Below are positions 15,886 to 24,184 of a stretch of 28,488 bases of DNA, piece by piece. Made by a program: the position numbers and the translations under genes. Source of the DNA: Spirochaetaceae bacterium (lineage in GTDB: Bacteria; Spirochaetota; Spirochaetia; SZUA-6; Bin103). Below the pieces are notes generated by a model, which worked only from the letters and a program-made list of their open reading frames with translations, had not been told where the DNA came from and searched no databases. Each line of letters opens with the position of its first letter. The first letter of the stretch is position 1. The stretch is taken from assembly GCA_028820215.1 (NCBI GenBank), contig JAPPKD010000311.1:1-28488 (forward strand), given 5' to 3'.

Positions 15886-17457
15886 ATGAAACTATCGAGG
15901 ATCGCGGTCCTGGGTATGGTGCTGAGCCTGGTTGCCGCCGGCGCCTTCGGCGCGGGCACGGAGGAAGGGATGGCGCCCGGCGAGCTGCCTACCCTGCACG
16001 TGGCCACGCACACCGGCTGGGCCGCCAGCCTGCAGCCGGCCAGCAACGATCTGCCGGTCTACCAGGAGCTGGAGCGCCTCAGCGGCGTGCACGTCGAGTG
16101 GGAGAACATCCAGGTCAAGAACTACGCGGAAGTGATGAAGGCGCGCCTCGCCGCCGCCGTGGATCTGCCCGACGTGATCAACATGTCGCTGTTGGGGGAC
16201 ATCGGCCAGCACGGCCGTGACGGACTGATCATCCCGCTCAACGACCTGCTGGAGACCCACGCGCCCAACATCAACAAGTGGTGGAACACCGGCACCAACA
16301 GCATCTACAAGATCCTGGACACCAGCCCGGACGGGAACATCTACGGCGTGGGCAACTACGTGCTGCCGCACTACCTGTCTTTCGGGCCGCTGTGGAACGT
16401 GTTGTGGCTGGAAGCGGTGGGCATCGCGGACATGCCGGAGACGCAGGCCGACATGATGACGGCGCTGCGGGCGTTCCGGGACGACGACCCCAACGGCAAC
16501 GGCAAGCAGGACGAGATTCCCCTGACGCCGGCCGCCGGCCGCGGCTATCTGCGGTATCTCGGCAACCTCTACGGGTTCGAGTACTCGATCATGACCGACT
16601 ACCTGGTCGACGACGGCGGACAGGTCTTCTGGATCTTTCAGAGCCCACGGATGAAGGAGTACCTCACCTGGCTGAATCAGCTCTACACGGAAGGGCTGCT
16701 CGACAAGGCGTACGCCACCGACAGTTGGACCGAGACCCTGGAGAAGGTTTCGAACGACCAGGTCGGGCTGATCTCCTGTTGGACCACCTTCGCCAGGATC
16801 TACTCGGGCGCCCATCCCTCCGGAAAGCCCGACGCGTCGATCCCGGTCTTCGTGAACGGGCCGCCCATCGAAGGGCCGTACGGCGACAAGTTCTTCGTGA
16901 AGCGCGAGCGATACGGCGGCGACCAGATGGGGATCACGAAGGACGCCAAGCAGCCGGAAGTGGCCATGCACTGGATCGACTTCATCCGCAACAGCGATGA
17001 AGCGCTGATGCTGCAGAACTTCGGCATCATCGGGGACACCTACCGGATGGTGGACGGAGAGATCGAGACCATCGGCAGCGAGGACAAGCCGTTCGACGAG
17101 CGGCTCCGCGAGATCGGCGGCAGTCAGCCCCCGTACGCCCACCTGCAGTGGGCCTACGCCTGGGACTTCCGCAACCCGCAGTGGGTCCTGGACAACAACA
17201 ACGCCTACCAGAAGTACTACCGGTCGCCTTCGTTCCCGCAGGTGCGGCCGACCCTGGACGAGCAGGAGGTCTTGAACCGCCTGCAGGCCGACCTGAACAC
17301 CTATCGGACGGAGTGGTTCGACAAGTTCGTCACCGGCCAGGAGCCGCTGAGCAAGTTCGACGAGTTCGTCGACGGCTTGAACAAGCTCGGCGCCCAGGAA
17401 GTGATCGCCGTGCGCCAGCAGCAGTACGAGCGCTACGGAGAGCTGGTCGGCAACTAG
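15886..17457 (+). CDS. Extracellular solute-binding protein of the LplB/YtcP-type transporter (LipO-like)
   Basis: This 523-aa protein follows AAGGAAGGAGAA. The signal peptide is MKLSRIAVLGMVLSLVAAGAFGAG; there is no lipobox Cys, so it is likely soluble in the periplasm. The body matches large family-1-type binding proteins of LplB/YtcP systems: RLSGVHVEWENIQVKNYAEV, ARLAAAVDLPDVINMS, FRDDDPNGNGKQDEIPL (a calcium-loop-like DPNGNG) and YRMVDGEIETIG. The size of about 500 aa is normal for this class and points to oligosaccharide or complex saccharide capture. An 87-bp gap separates it from the permeases and a strong hairpin follows it. Confidence 0.93.
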   Translation: MKLSRIAVLGMVLSLVAAGAFGAGTEEGMAPGELPTLHVATHTGWAASLQPASNDLPVYQELERLSGVHVEWENIQVKNYAEVMKARLAAAVDLPDVINMSLLGDIGQHGRDGLIIPLNDLLETHAPNINKWWNTGTNSIYKILDTSPDGNIYGVGNYVLPHYLSFGPLWNVLWLEAVGIADMPETQADMMTALRAFRDDDPNGNGKQDEIPLTPAAGRGYLRYLGNLYGFEYSIMTDYLVDDGGQVFWIFQSPRMKEYLTWLNQLYTEGLLDKAYATDSWTETLEKVSNDQVGLISCWTTFARIYSGAHPSGKPDASIPVFVNGPPIEGPYGDKFFVKRERYGGDQMGITKDAKQPEVAMHWIDFIRNSDEALMLQNFGIIGDTYRMVDGEIETIGSEDKPFDERLREIGGSQPPYAHLQWAYAWDFRNPQWVLDNNNAYQKYYRSPSFPQVRPTLDEQEVLNRLQADLNTYRTEWFDKFVTGQEPLSKFDEFVDGLNKLGAQEVIAVRQQQYERYGELVGN

Positions 17458-17484
17458 AGTCGACGAGGATCGATCTTCTACACG

Positions 17485-17511
17485 AGCAGGCGGGCAGGTC
17501 GCCCGCCTGCT
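17485..17511. terminator. Hairpin between convergent genes, likely terminator
   Basis: A perfect 11-bp stem (AGCAGGCGGGC with GCCCGCCTGCT) surrounds a five-base loop, 27 bp after the solute-binding protein stop and 37 bp from the higA stop on the other strand. There is no long T-tract, so termination may be weak, but the location between converging genes fits. Confidence 0.6.
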
Positions 17512-17548
17512 TGATGATGGCGCGGTGACCGTGGGGCAGGGCTCGGGG

Positions 17549-17842
17549 TTACGCGACCTTGCGTGGGCGGATGGCCTGCAGGGCAGCATGCGCAGTCCGT
17601 TCGGCGAGTGCGAGCTCGTATCGGGTTTGCAGGTTCATCCAGCTCTGGGCGTCAGTATTGAAGTACCTGGCAAGGCGAAGCGCGGTTTCGGCCGTGATGC
17701 CGCGCCGGCGCCGCACGATTTCGTTGACTCGTGCCGGTGTCACGCCGATGGCCCTCGCCAACGACGTGGCGGACAGCTCGCACGGCTCCATGAAGTCGTG
17801 CTTCAGGATCTCACCGGGGTGAACGGGTTCCAGTGCCTTCAT
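17549..17842 (-). CDS. higA: HigA-type antitoxin, HTH XRE family, orphaned
   Basis: This 97-aa protein starts at ATG 17842 after GAGGAGG. It opens with VHPGEILKHDFMEP, the conserved HigA/VapI start, followed by a helix-turn-helix (SLARAIGVTPARVNEIVRRRRGITAETALRLARYF, 27-61) and the NTDAQSWMNLQTRYEL segment typical of HigA antitoxins. It normally binds and neutralises HigB, an RNA-cleaving toxin, and represses the shared promoter. Here only the last codons of higB remain, 13 bp upstream, so the antitoxin is alone. Its normal promoter upstream of higB is lost, and expression would need a new one. Confidence 0.92.
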   Translation of the reverse strand: MKALEPVHPGEILKHDFMEPCELSATSLARAIGVTPARVNEIVRRRRGITAETALRLARYFNTDAQSWMNLQTRYELALAERTAHAALQAIRPRKVA

Positions 17843-17855
17843 ACGAGTTGCCTCC

Positions 17856-17927
17856 TCAGTGGTAGTCGACGATCTCTGCATCGTATGCGTTGCCATCCTC
17901 AAAGCGGAAACAGAGTCGCCATTGAGC
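17856..17927 (-). pseudogene. higB: HigB toxin remnant, C-terminal 22-23 codons only
   Basis: The frame reads QWRLCFRFEDGNAYDAEIVDYH and stops, the canonical end of HigB (RelE-superfamily) toxins, which are normally about 92 aa. Upstream the frame no longer resembles HigB (SARLA, then proline/glycine-rich), and a divergent glycosidase-like gene starts at 17956. The 5' three quarters of the toxin are therefore deleted. The 13-bp spacing to higA is the normal arrangement, confirming a former operon. Confidence 0.85.
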
Positions 17928-17955
17928 CAGGCGGGCCGACGGCCTGGGGCAGCCG

Positions 17956-18966
17956 GTGAGCGCCCCCGCGCCGCCTCCGGTATCCTGGCGCTTCCCGCGC
18001 ACCGATCCGGTCGTCGCTCCGGGGCTGGGCGGAGATGCCGATGCCCACCGTGCCTCGAGTCCGCACGTGCTGAGGTTCGGCGACGAATACCACATGTACT
18101 ACTGGGGCACAGGCGCGGACGGTTTCCATCGGATCTGTCGGGCAGTCGCCCCGACGGAGGCACCGCATGAGTGGCGCTTCTCCGGCTCGGCCCTGGAGCG
18201 CCAAGCCGGCACCGCCTACAACGCAGTGGGGCCGAGCTTTCCGTTCGTCATGCCACGCGAAGACGGACCGTGGCTGATGTACTACGGGGCGTGGGGTGTG
18301 TCCAGAGACGACGGCAAGCTGGCCAATACGACCGGTTTCGCGCTCAGCGATGACCGTGGCCGCACGTGGAGGCATGCCGGCGAGTCACCGGTGCTGGCGC
18401 TGGACCGTCCCTGGGATCACGAGGGCACCGGCAGCGTCTGCGCGCTCGCCCACGGCGGCGTCTTCCGCATGTACTACACCGCACTGGGCGACTACTCGCC
18501 CAAGCCGGCGGGTGTGCGGACCGGTCATGGGGACGTGATTCCACACATCGGTGTGGGCTATGCCGAGTCGACCGACGGCATCCGCTGGACCAAGCCGCTG
18601 GACGGCCTCTTGGTAAGCCCCCGCGGATTCGCCACGGAGCCGTTCGAGTACATCGTTTCCAAGCCGTTCGTGCTGCGTCGGGACGGCCGCTGGACGATGT
18701 GGGTCAACACCTTCGGCACGGCGTATCGCGTGCGCAGCCTGACCAGCGGCGACGGCGTGAACTGGACCTGGACGGACTCCGGACCCGACGGCGACCTGGG
18801 AGTCGGCGCGGCCGGCAGCTTCGACGACCACCAGCGGTCCTACGCTGCGGTGCTCGCGCACGACGGCGGGCTGCGCTGCTGGTACACGGGTAACGGCTTC
18901 GGGCAGACCGGCATCGGCTACGCCACGACCGTTCAGTCGGGCGGGGGAGGAGTCCTCTCGGCATAG
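17956..18966 (+). CDS. Five-bladed beta-propeller glycosidase-like protein (GH43/GH32-type fold)
   Basis: This 336-aa cytoplasmic-looking protein has no signal peptide. Repeated blades appear as PHVLRFGDEYHMYYWGTG, GPWLMYYGAWGVSRDDGK, GGVFRMYYTALGDY, IGVGYAESTDGIRWTKP and GRWTMWVNTFGTAYRV, the pattern of family 43/32/130-like propeller enzymes acting on sugars. Possible acidic catalytic residues lie in DPVVAPGLGG near the start and in WDHEGTGS, but I cannot assign them. The start is a GTG with a weak Shine-Dalgarno. It follows a sugar ABC transporter, so degradation of an imported oligosaccharide is plausible. The 3' end overlaps the convergent M1 peptidase gene by 34 bp. Confidence 0.75.
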   Translation: MSAPAPPPVSWRFPRTDPVVAPGLGGDADAHRASSPHVLRFGDEYHMYYWGTGADGFHRICRAVAPTEAPHEWRFSGSALERQAGTAYNAVGPSFPFVMPREDGPWLMYYGAWGVSRDDGKLANTTGFALSDDRGRTWRHAGESPVLALDRPWDHEGTGSVCALAHGGVFRMYYTALGDYSPKPAGVRTGHGDVIPHIGVGYAESTDGIRWTKPLDGLLVSPRGFATEPFEYIVSKPFVLRRDGRWTMWVNTFGTAYRVRSLTSGDGVNWTWTDSGPDGDLGVGAAGSFDDHQRSYAAVLAHDGGLRCWYTGNGFGQTGIGYATTVQSGGGGVLSA

Positions 18967-20363
18967 AGCCACGCGTCGAACAGGTCGTCCAGGTCGCGTT
19001 CCGCGATTTCCTCGGCGACCGCCACGAAGTCTGCGGTCGTCACGTTGCCGCCCGCGTGGCGGGCCACGTACTCGCGCAGCACCTGGAAGAACGCATCATC
19101 GCCGATCTCTTCCCGCAGCGCGTGCAATGCCATCGCCCCTCTCCAATAGACCGTCAGGGCGAAGGGATCTGCGGGGTCAGGATCGCCCGGCGGTCCCAGA
19201 TCAGGTCTCCACACGACGTCCCAGAACCTGTCGAACAAGACGCTGTCGGGGAGGCCTCGGCCGAGTTTGTGGTCTTGCCACAGCCACTCGGCGTACGTGG
19301 CGAACCCTTCGTTGAGCCATATGTCCCGCCACGAGGCCGGCGTAAGCAGATTGCCGAACCACTGGTGCGCGAGCTCGTGCGCGACGATCCAGTCGCCGCG
19401 GGACGCAAGGGTTCGCGCTTCGTAGACGGGCCTTGGTTGCGTCTCCAGTGCCAGGAACGGGAGCGGACCGTCGATCACGATCGCACCGGTGGAGTCGAAC
19501 GGGTACGGACCGAACACGTCGCTGAAGAAGCGGATCATCGCCGCCGTGCGGTCCAGGTGGCGCCGGACCGCAGCGTCGACCGATCGCTGGATCCAGTTGA
19601 CGACGGGTACTCCTGAGTGTGGTACCGCAACCTCGTCGAAGCGAGCGATTGCAAGGACGGTCAGATAGCTTGCCATGGCATGACCGCTCTCCCATACGTA
19701 GGTGCCCCCATCGCCGTGATCGACGGTCTCGACCAGCTCACCGTTCGTTACCGCCTCATAAGGATCCGGGACGGTGATCCTGAACGTGTAGGTCGCCTTG
19801 TCCGATGGATGTTCGTTGACTGGGTACCAGTAAGACGCCCCCCACGGTTCGCCGACCGCGACGATCCCCGCGTCGTAGCGGATCCAGCCCTGCAGGGGAG
19901 AGGTTTCGGACGCTGGCTGATGCGAAGGACGCCCCTCGTATGCCACGGCGGTTCTGAAGGTCCTTCCTGACCGGACCGGCACGGCGGGTGTGATGGTCAG
20001 CTCGAATCCGTCGCGGGCGTGGCCGGCGGGCCGGCCGTTCACGCTGACCTCCGTGACCTCGAGTCCGCGAAAGTCCAGATTGAATGACGAGAGATCCTGG
20101 GTTGCGACCGCGTCGATCCGCGCGCTGCCGGCGATCCGGTTCGCGTCCACGTCGACGTGGAGCTCCAGCGTGTAGTGGGAGACGTCGTAGCCGCCGTTGC
20201 CAAGGCCGGGATACAGCGGATCGCCTACCCCCGGAGCACCCGGTCGCGGATCGAACCCGGAGGTCAACTCGACGTCGAACGCGGCCAGCACGGCGGCTGA
20301 AAGGCATGCCATGCCCACCCGCGCGATCGCGCCGGCGACGTTCCGCAGAGACCCGGAACCCAC
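18933..20363 (-). CDS. M1-family (gluzincin) metallopeptidase, probably exported
   Basis: Up to 476 aa from GTG 20363; an ATG at 20312 is an alternative. The N-terminus holds a hydrophobic stretch (ACLSAAVLAAF) consistent with export. The aminopeptidase-N-like beta domain follows (YDVSHYTLELHVDVDANRIAGS). The zinc site is HELAHQWFGN (His329, Glu330, His333) with NEGFATYAEW supplying Glu352. The exopeptidase GAMEN-type loop is replaced by LALETQPRPVY (304-314), as in some secreted M1 relatives. The protein ends after the catalytic domain without the large C-terminal helical domain of full-length aminopeptidase N. It is divergent from the oxidoreductase gene (87 bp apart) and overlaps the propeller gene tail to tail. 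Confidence 0.93.
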   Translation of the reverse strand: MGSGSLRNVAGAIARVGMACLSAAVLAAFDVELTSGFDPRPGAPGVGDPLYPGLGNGGYDVSHYTLELHVDVDANRIAGSARIDAVATQDLSSFNLDFRGLEVTEVSVNGRPAGHARDGFELTITPAVPVRSGRTFRTAVAYEGRPSHQPASETSPLQGWIRYDAGIVAVGEPWGASYWYPVNEHPSDKATYTFRITVPDPYEAVTNGELVETVDHGDGGTYVWESGHAMASYLTVLAIARFDEVAVPHSGVPVVNWIQRSVDAAVRRHLDRTAAMIRFFSDVFGPYPFDSTGAIVIDGPLPFLALETQPRPVYEARTLASRGDWIVAHELAHQWFGNLLTPASWRDIWLNEGFATYAEWLWQDHKLGRGLPDSVLFDRFWDVVWRPDLGPPGDPDPADPFALTVYWRGAMALHALREEIGDDAFFQVLREYVARHAGGNVTTADFVAVAEEIAERDLDDLFDAWLYAERTPPPPD

Positions 20364-20450
20364 GCCGCGGCGTCTCGTTCTCGGTCCACGGCGTCAATGT
20401 GTGCGGGCGAGGCGGTATCGGCTACTCTGACGGCGCACCGGGGAGGTTCC

Positions 20451-21698
20451 ATGCACGAAGGTGAGATACGCGTCGGCGTGATCGGTGTCGGCCGCGGCGA
20501 GAGCTTCATCAAGGGCGCCACGGACGCAGTGGGGATGAAGCTGGTCGCCATCTGCGACGTGTGGGAGGAGCGGCTGCAGGCCGCCGGCCGCACCCACGGG
20601 GTCGCCACCTACACGGACTACGACGCGTTCCTGGAGCACGACCTGGACGCGGTGATCCTGGCCAACTACTTCCACGAGCACGGGCCGTTCGCGGTCAAGG
20701 CGCTCGACGCCGGCAAGCACGTCCTCAGTGAGACCTCGTCGAACGGCACGATCGCCCAGGGCGTGGCGCTCTGCCGGGCGGCGGAGCGCTCGGGCTGCGT
20801 CTACATGCTGGCCGAGAACTACTGCTACACCGTCTTCAGCCAGGAGATGCGCCGGCTGTACCGCACCGGCGAGATCGGCCGGGCCACCTATGCCGAGGGC
20901 GAGTACAACCATCCCATGGCACCCGACGCCCGCCTGCGCCTGGCGCCGGGCGAGCACCACTGGCGCAACTGGCTGCCGTCCACCTACTATTGCACTCACG
21001 CGCTGGCGCCGCTGGTCTACATCACCGGGTCGATGCCGAGGATCGTCAACGGCCTGTCCATCGCCGCCCCGGAGGTCGACCAGCTCAGCATGCGCCGCAG
21101 CGATCCCGGCTCGGTGATCCTCTGCCGCATGGACGACGGCTCGGTGTTCCGGATCTTCGGCCTGGTGCTGCCGGGACATAGCTGCTGGTATCGCGTGCAC
21201 GGCACGCAGGGGGCGATGGAGATCGCGCGCGGGCCGGGCTACTTCGGTCCGGGCGAGGTGCGCGTCTGGCACGAGCCCTGGAACCGCTGGCCGGAGCAGC
21301 CGCTGGAGCGGAGCTACCTCCCCGACTGGCCCGAGCACGCCGAGCTGGCCGAGCGCGCCGGCCACGGCGGCGGGGACTTCTGGACCAACTATGACTTCGC
21401 GCGCGCCATCCGCTCGGGCGAGCAGCCGTTCCTGGACGTCTACCGGGGCGTGGCCATGAGCTCGGTCGGCATCCTGGCGTGGCGGAGCGCGTTGCAGGAC
21501 GGCCAGCCGGTCGAGGTCCCCGACTTCGCCGACGAAACGCAGCGGAAGAGATACGAGGACGACACCTGGTCGCCGTGGCCGGACGGCGCCGAGCCGCCGG
21601 ATGCGCCGCCCAGCATCGCGGCGACCCGCGAGCCGACCACGGCGGCGAAGGCGCGCGCCCGGGAGCTCTGGGACGAGATGGGATACGGGGGCAGATGA
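20451..21698 (+). CDS. Gfo/Idh/MocA-family NAD(P)-dependent oxidoreductase
   Basis: ATG 20451 follows GGGGAGG; the 415-aa protein starts MHEGEIRVGVIGVGRGESF with the Rossmann GxGxxG-type loop. DAVILANYFHEHGPFAVKALDAGKHVLSETSSN continues the fold, but the usual EKP, whose Lys takes part in catalysis, is replaced by ETS at 94-96. AENYCYTVF and WLPSTYYCTHALAPLVYITG follow in the second domain. Family members oxidise or isomerise sugars, inositols and related polyols. It overlaps the first dioxygenase gene by four bases (ATGA), so a joint pathway on a sugar-like substrate is likely. Confidence 0.92.
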   Translation: MHEGEIRVGVIGVGRGESFIKGATDAVGMKLVAICDVWEERLQAAGRTHGVATYTDYDAFLEHDLDAVILANYFHEHGPFAVKALDAGKHVLSETSSNGTIAQGVALCRAAERSGCVYMLAENYCYTVFSQEMRRLYRTGEIGRATYAEGEYNHPMAPDARLRLAPGEHHWRNWLPSTYYCTHALAPLVYITGSMPRIVNGLSIAAPEVDQLSMRRSDPGSVILCRMDDGSVFRIFGLVLPGHSCWYRVHGTQGAMEIARGPGYFGPGEVRVWHEPWNRWPEQPLERSYLPDWPEHAELAERAGHGGGDFWTNYDFARAIRSGEQPFLDVYRGVAMSSVGILAWRSALQDGQPVEVPDFADETQRKRYEDDTWSPWPDGAEPPDAPPSIAATREPTTAAKARARELWDEMGYGGR

Positions 21699-22501
21699 TG
21701 GCGATCGGCACCGAGTCACAGGCCACCGCCGAGCACGTGACGCAGCTCCAGCAGGACGGTTATTGCGTGATCCGCGGGCTGTATTCCGAGGAGGAGACGC
21801 GCCCGGTCCGCGCGCGGATCGAGGCGATGTACGAAGGGCGCCACGACTACGGGTGGCCCAACCCGCATCTGCAGACCTGGGACCCGGAGGACCGCGACAC
21901 GCCCGGCGGCAACTACCGCTCCGGCTCGCTGCAGCGGCCGGCGGACATCGAGTCCGTCTTCGCCGATTTCGCGGCAAGCCCGAAGCTGACCGGCGCGATG
22001 GAGACACTGCTCGGCGGCCCGGTCCGCCACTACACCGACCAGACGATCTTCAAGCCGTCGGTGTTCAAGGCCGGGCGCAGCTTCTACCACCAGGACTGCT
22101 TCTACTGGAAGCTGCGGCCGAAGGTGTGCCTGAACTGCTGGGTGGCCCTCGACCGGGTCGACCGCGGGATCATGGCGTTGGGCTTCCTGCCCGGCTCGCA
22201 CCGCCGCTGGCGGGTTCAGTTCCACGAGGCGTACTGGGACCAGGTGCCCAAGCACGGCCGCGACGGCAGCACGTACCAGCGCCGGCGGATACCGCTTTCG
22301 GTCGTCGACGACTCCGCCGAGGCGCTAATTCCCGGAGAACCCGGCGACGCGTTCTTCTTCGACAACTACATCTGGCACCGCGGCGAGCCCAACCTGGGCG
22401 AGGTCAACCGCGCCGCGTACGCAATCGCCTACCAGCTCGACCGCGACGACAACCGGCTGACGGACACGGAGTTCGCGGAGCTGACCGACGGAGCGCCGTA
22501 G
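21695..22501 (+). CDS. Phytanoyl-CoA dioxygenase (PhyH) family protein, copy 1
   Basis: This 268-aa Fe(II)/2-oxoglutarate-type oxygenase is translationally coupled to the oxidoreductase. The metal site is H132-Q-D134 in SFYHQDCFYWKL, with distal H228 in YIWHRGEPN and Arg239 (VNRAAYAIAY) for 2-oxoglutarate. The start is typical (LQQDGYCVIRGLY). The next gene is a close paralogue sharing most motifs (HDYGWP, LQTWDPEDRDTPGGNYRSGSL). PhyH proteins hydroxylate many small molecules, so the substrate cannot be given; context suggests a step in modifying or breaking down a sugar-related compound. Confidence 0.93.
   Translation: MMAIGTESQATAEHVTQLQQDGYCVIRGLYSEEETRPVRARIEAMYEGRHDYGWPNPHLQTWDPEDRDTPGGNYRSGSLQRPADIESVFADFAASPKLTGAMETLLGGPVRHYTDQTIFKPSVFKAGRSFYHQDCFYWKLRPKVCLNCWVALDRVDRGIMALGFLPGSHRRWRVQFHEAYWDQVPKHGRDGSTYQRRRIPLSVVDDSAEALIPGEPGDAFFFDNYIWHRGEPNLGEVNRAAYAIAYQLDRDDNRLTDTEFAELTDGAP
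22030..22121 (+). repeat. 92-nt tract identical to 22837-22928 (paralogous dioxygenases)
   Basis: Starting CTACACCGACCAGACG and covering the active-site codons, this tract is identical at every base to 22837-22928. After one mismatch another 19 bases match. Sequence outside is clearly diverged. Confidence 0.9.
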
Positions 22502-22525
22502 CCGGCGGCGGTATAGGAGGGCCTG

Positions 22526-23311
22526 ATGGTCACCGAAGCACACAAGCAGCAGCTCGAGCGGGACGGCTACTGCATCGTCCGCGGCCTGTTCGACCAGGCG
22601 GAGACCGTCCCGGTGCGCGCCCGGATGGAGGAGCTCTGGAACGGCTACCACGACTACGGCTGGCCGCACCGCCACCTGCAGACCTGGGACCCCGAGGATC
22701 GGGACACCCCCGGCGGGAATTACCGCTCCGGCTCCCTGCAGCTTCCGTCCGCCATCGAAACGGTGTTCGACGATTTCACCGGCCATCCCAAGCTGGTGGG
22801 CGCCATGGAGGCGCTGCTCGGCGGGCCGGTGAAGCGCTACACCGACCAGACGATCTTCAAGCCGTCGGTGTTCAAGGCCGGGCGCAGCTTCTACCACCAG
22901 GACTGCTTCTACTGGAAGCTGCGGCCGAGGGTGTGCCTGAACTGCTGGATCGCCCTCGATGAGGTGGCGCCGGACGCCATCGCCCTCGGCTTTCTGCCCG
23001 GGACGCACGCGAGATGGCGGATCCAATTCCACGAGCAGTACTGGGACCAGGTCCCGCAGCACGGCCGCGACGGCCAGCAGTACCAGCGCAAGCGGATCGC
23101 CCTGGACGTGGTGGACGACTCGCAGGAGGACCTGATCTCCGGCGGGCCCGGCGACGCCTACTTCTTCACCAACTACGTCTGGCACCGGGGCGAGCCCAAC
23201 CTGAGCGGCGTCAACCGCGCCGCCTACGCGATCGCCTACCAGCTCGACCGGGACGACAACCTCCTGTCGGACGACGAGTTCGACGCGCTGATGGACGGGG
23301 CTCCGGAGTGA
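22526..23311 (+). CDS. Phytanoyl-CoA dioxygenase (PhyH) family protein, copy 2
   Basis: ATG 22526 follows AGGAGG. The 261-aa protein is a tandem paralogue of the preceding gene, matching it along its whole length: same HDYGWP, TWDPEDRDTPGGNYRSGSL and YTDQTIFKPSVFKAGRSF. Metal ligands are H124, D126 and H220, with Arg231 for 2-oxoglutarate. Differences cluster near the N-terminus, in 75-100 and near 145-160, which may give a different substrate. Twenty-four bases separate it from copy 1, and its end overlaps the third dioxygenase by four bases. Confidence 0.93.
   Translation: MVTEAHKQQLERDGYCIVRGLFDQAETVPVRARMEELWNGYHDYGWPHRHLQTWDPEDRDTPGGNYRSGSLQLPSAIETVFDDFTGHPKLVGAMEALLGGPVKRYTDQTIFKPSVFKAGRSFYHQDCFYWKLRPRVCLNCWIALDEVAPDAIALGFLPGTHARWRIQFHEQYWDQVPQHGRDGQQYQRKRIALDVVDDSQEDLISGGPGDAYFFTNYVWHRGEPNLSGVNRAAYAIAYQLDRDDNLLSDDEFDALMDGAPE
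22837..22928 (+). repeat. 92-nt tract identical to 22030-22121 (paralogous dioxygenases)
   Basis: Second copy of the identical active-site tract, 807 bases after the first; all synonymous positions agree. Confidence 0.9.
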
Positions 23312-24177
23312 CAGAGCCTGCGCTCCGTTCGCTGCGCGACCAGTGGACGGAAGAGGGCTACTGCGTGTACCGCTCGCTGCTGCCGGCGGACGAGGTCGAC
23401 GAGCTGCTCCGGATCACCGAGCGTGTGCGCCGACAGTGGCTTGTGGCCAGCGCCGAGGACAGCAAGCCCGGTGACCCCGACCGCCACAACATGCGCCACC
23501 TGAACCACCCCGGCTACTTCCGCGACCACCCCGGCGAGTTCGTCACGCTCATGAACCTGATCGCCGACGAGCGCATCCTGGCCTTCGCCCGCGAGCTGCT
23601 GGACGGCGAGCCGGTGTTCCGCGCCACCACCCTGTGGTTCGAGCCCCGGACCGCGCACGAGGACGGCTCCTGGCACCGCGACGTCCAGTTCCTGAAGCCC
23701 GACGAGCAGGACCAGCGCACCGTCGTGGCCACCCGCACCAGGCCCGACGGCATCCAGCTCCAGATCGCCCTGGTGGAAACCTCCGACGTCGAGTACGTCC
23801 CCGGCTCACACCTGCGTTGGGACACCGACGAGGAGTACCGCATCCGCCTCGCCGACGGCCAGGCCAACAGCCGCTCCAACGCCATGCCGGGCGCCGTGCG
23901 CGTCCACCAGCGCCCTGGAGACGCCGTCGCATTCGAGGCCCTGGGCCTGCACCGCGGCCGCTACCACACCGACAAGCGCCGCCGCACCTTCATGCTGACC
24001 TACACCTCCGACCGCGACTACCTGTTCGACTACTTCTCCGACCAGCCCTGGATCCTGTCCTCGCCGATGATGGCCGCGCTTCCCGACGCCACGCGTGCGT
24101 TCTTCCAGGGATTCATCGACATCTACGGCGACGACTTGCGCTGCAGAAGCGCCGTCGCTCAGGAGTTCCGCATCTGA
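23308..24177 (+). CDS. Phytanoyl-CoA dioxygenase (PhyH) family protein, divergent third member
   Basis: GTG 23308 overlaps the preceding stop (GTGA). The 289-aa protein has the same family start (QWTEEGYCVYRSLL) and the site H123-R-D125 (GSWHRDVQF), a distal His in ALGLHRGRYH (H215) and Arg225, but little else in common with the two copies upstream. The VEYVPGSHLRWDTDEEYRIR segment is typical of PhyH enzymes of this size. It ends the run of plus-strand catabolic genes; eight bases later a minus-strand accessory block begins. Function likely complementary to the other two, substrate unknown. Confidence 0.92.
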   Translation: MTEPALRSLRDQWTEEGYCVYRSLLPADEVDELLRITERVRRQWLVASAEDSKPGDPDRHNMRHLNHPGYFRDHPGEFVTLMNLIADERILAFARELLDGEPVFRATTLWFEPRTAHEDGSWHRDVQFLKPDEQDQRTVVATRTRPDGIQLQIALVETSDVEYVPGSHLRWDTDEEYRIRLADGQANSRSNAMPGAVRVHQRPGDAVAFEALGLHRGRYHTDKRRRTFMLTYTSDRDYLFDYFSDQPWILSSPMMAALPDATRAFFQGFIDIYGDDLRCRSAVAQEFRI

Positions 24178-24184
24178 GCAGCCG

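Noticed and set aside
15892..17589. Minus-strand open frame of 565 codons opposite the solute-binding protein
   Set aside because: Antisense shadow of a recognisable binding protein; composition is not protein-like.
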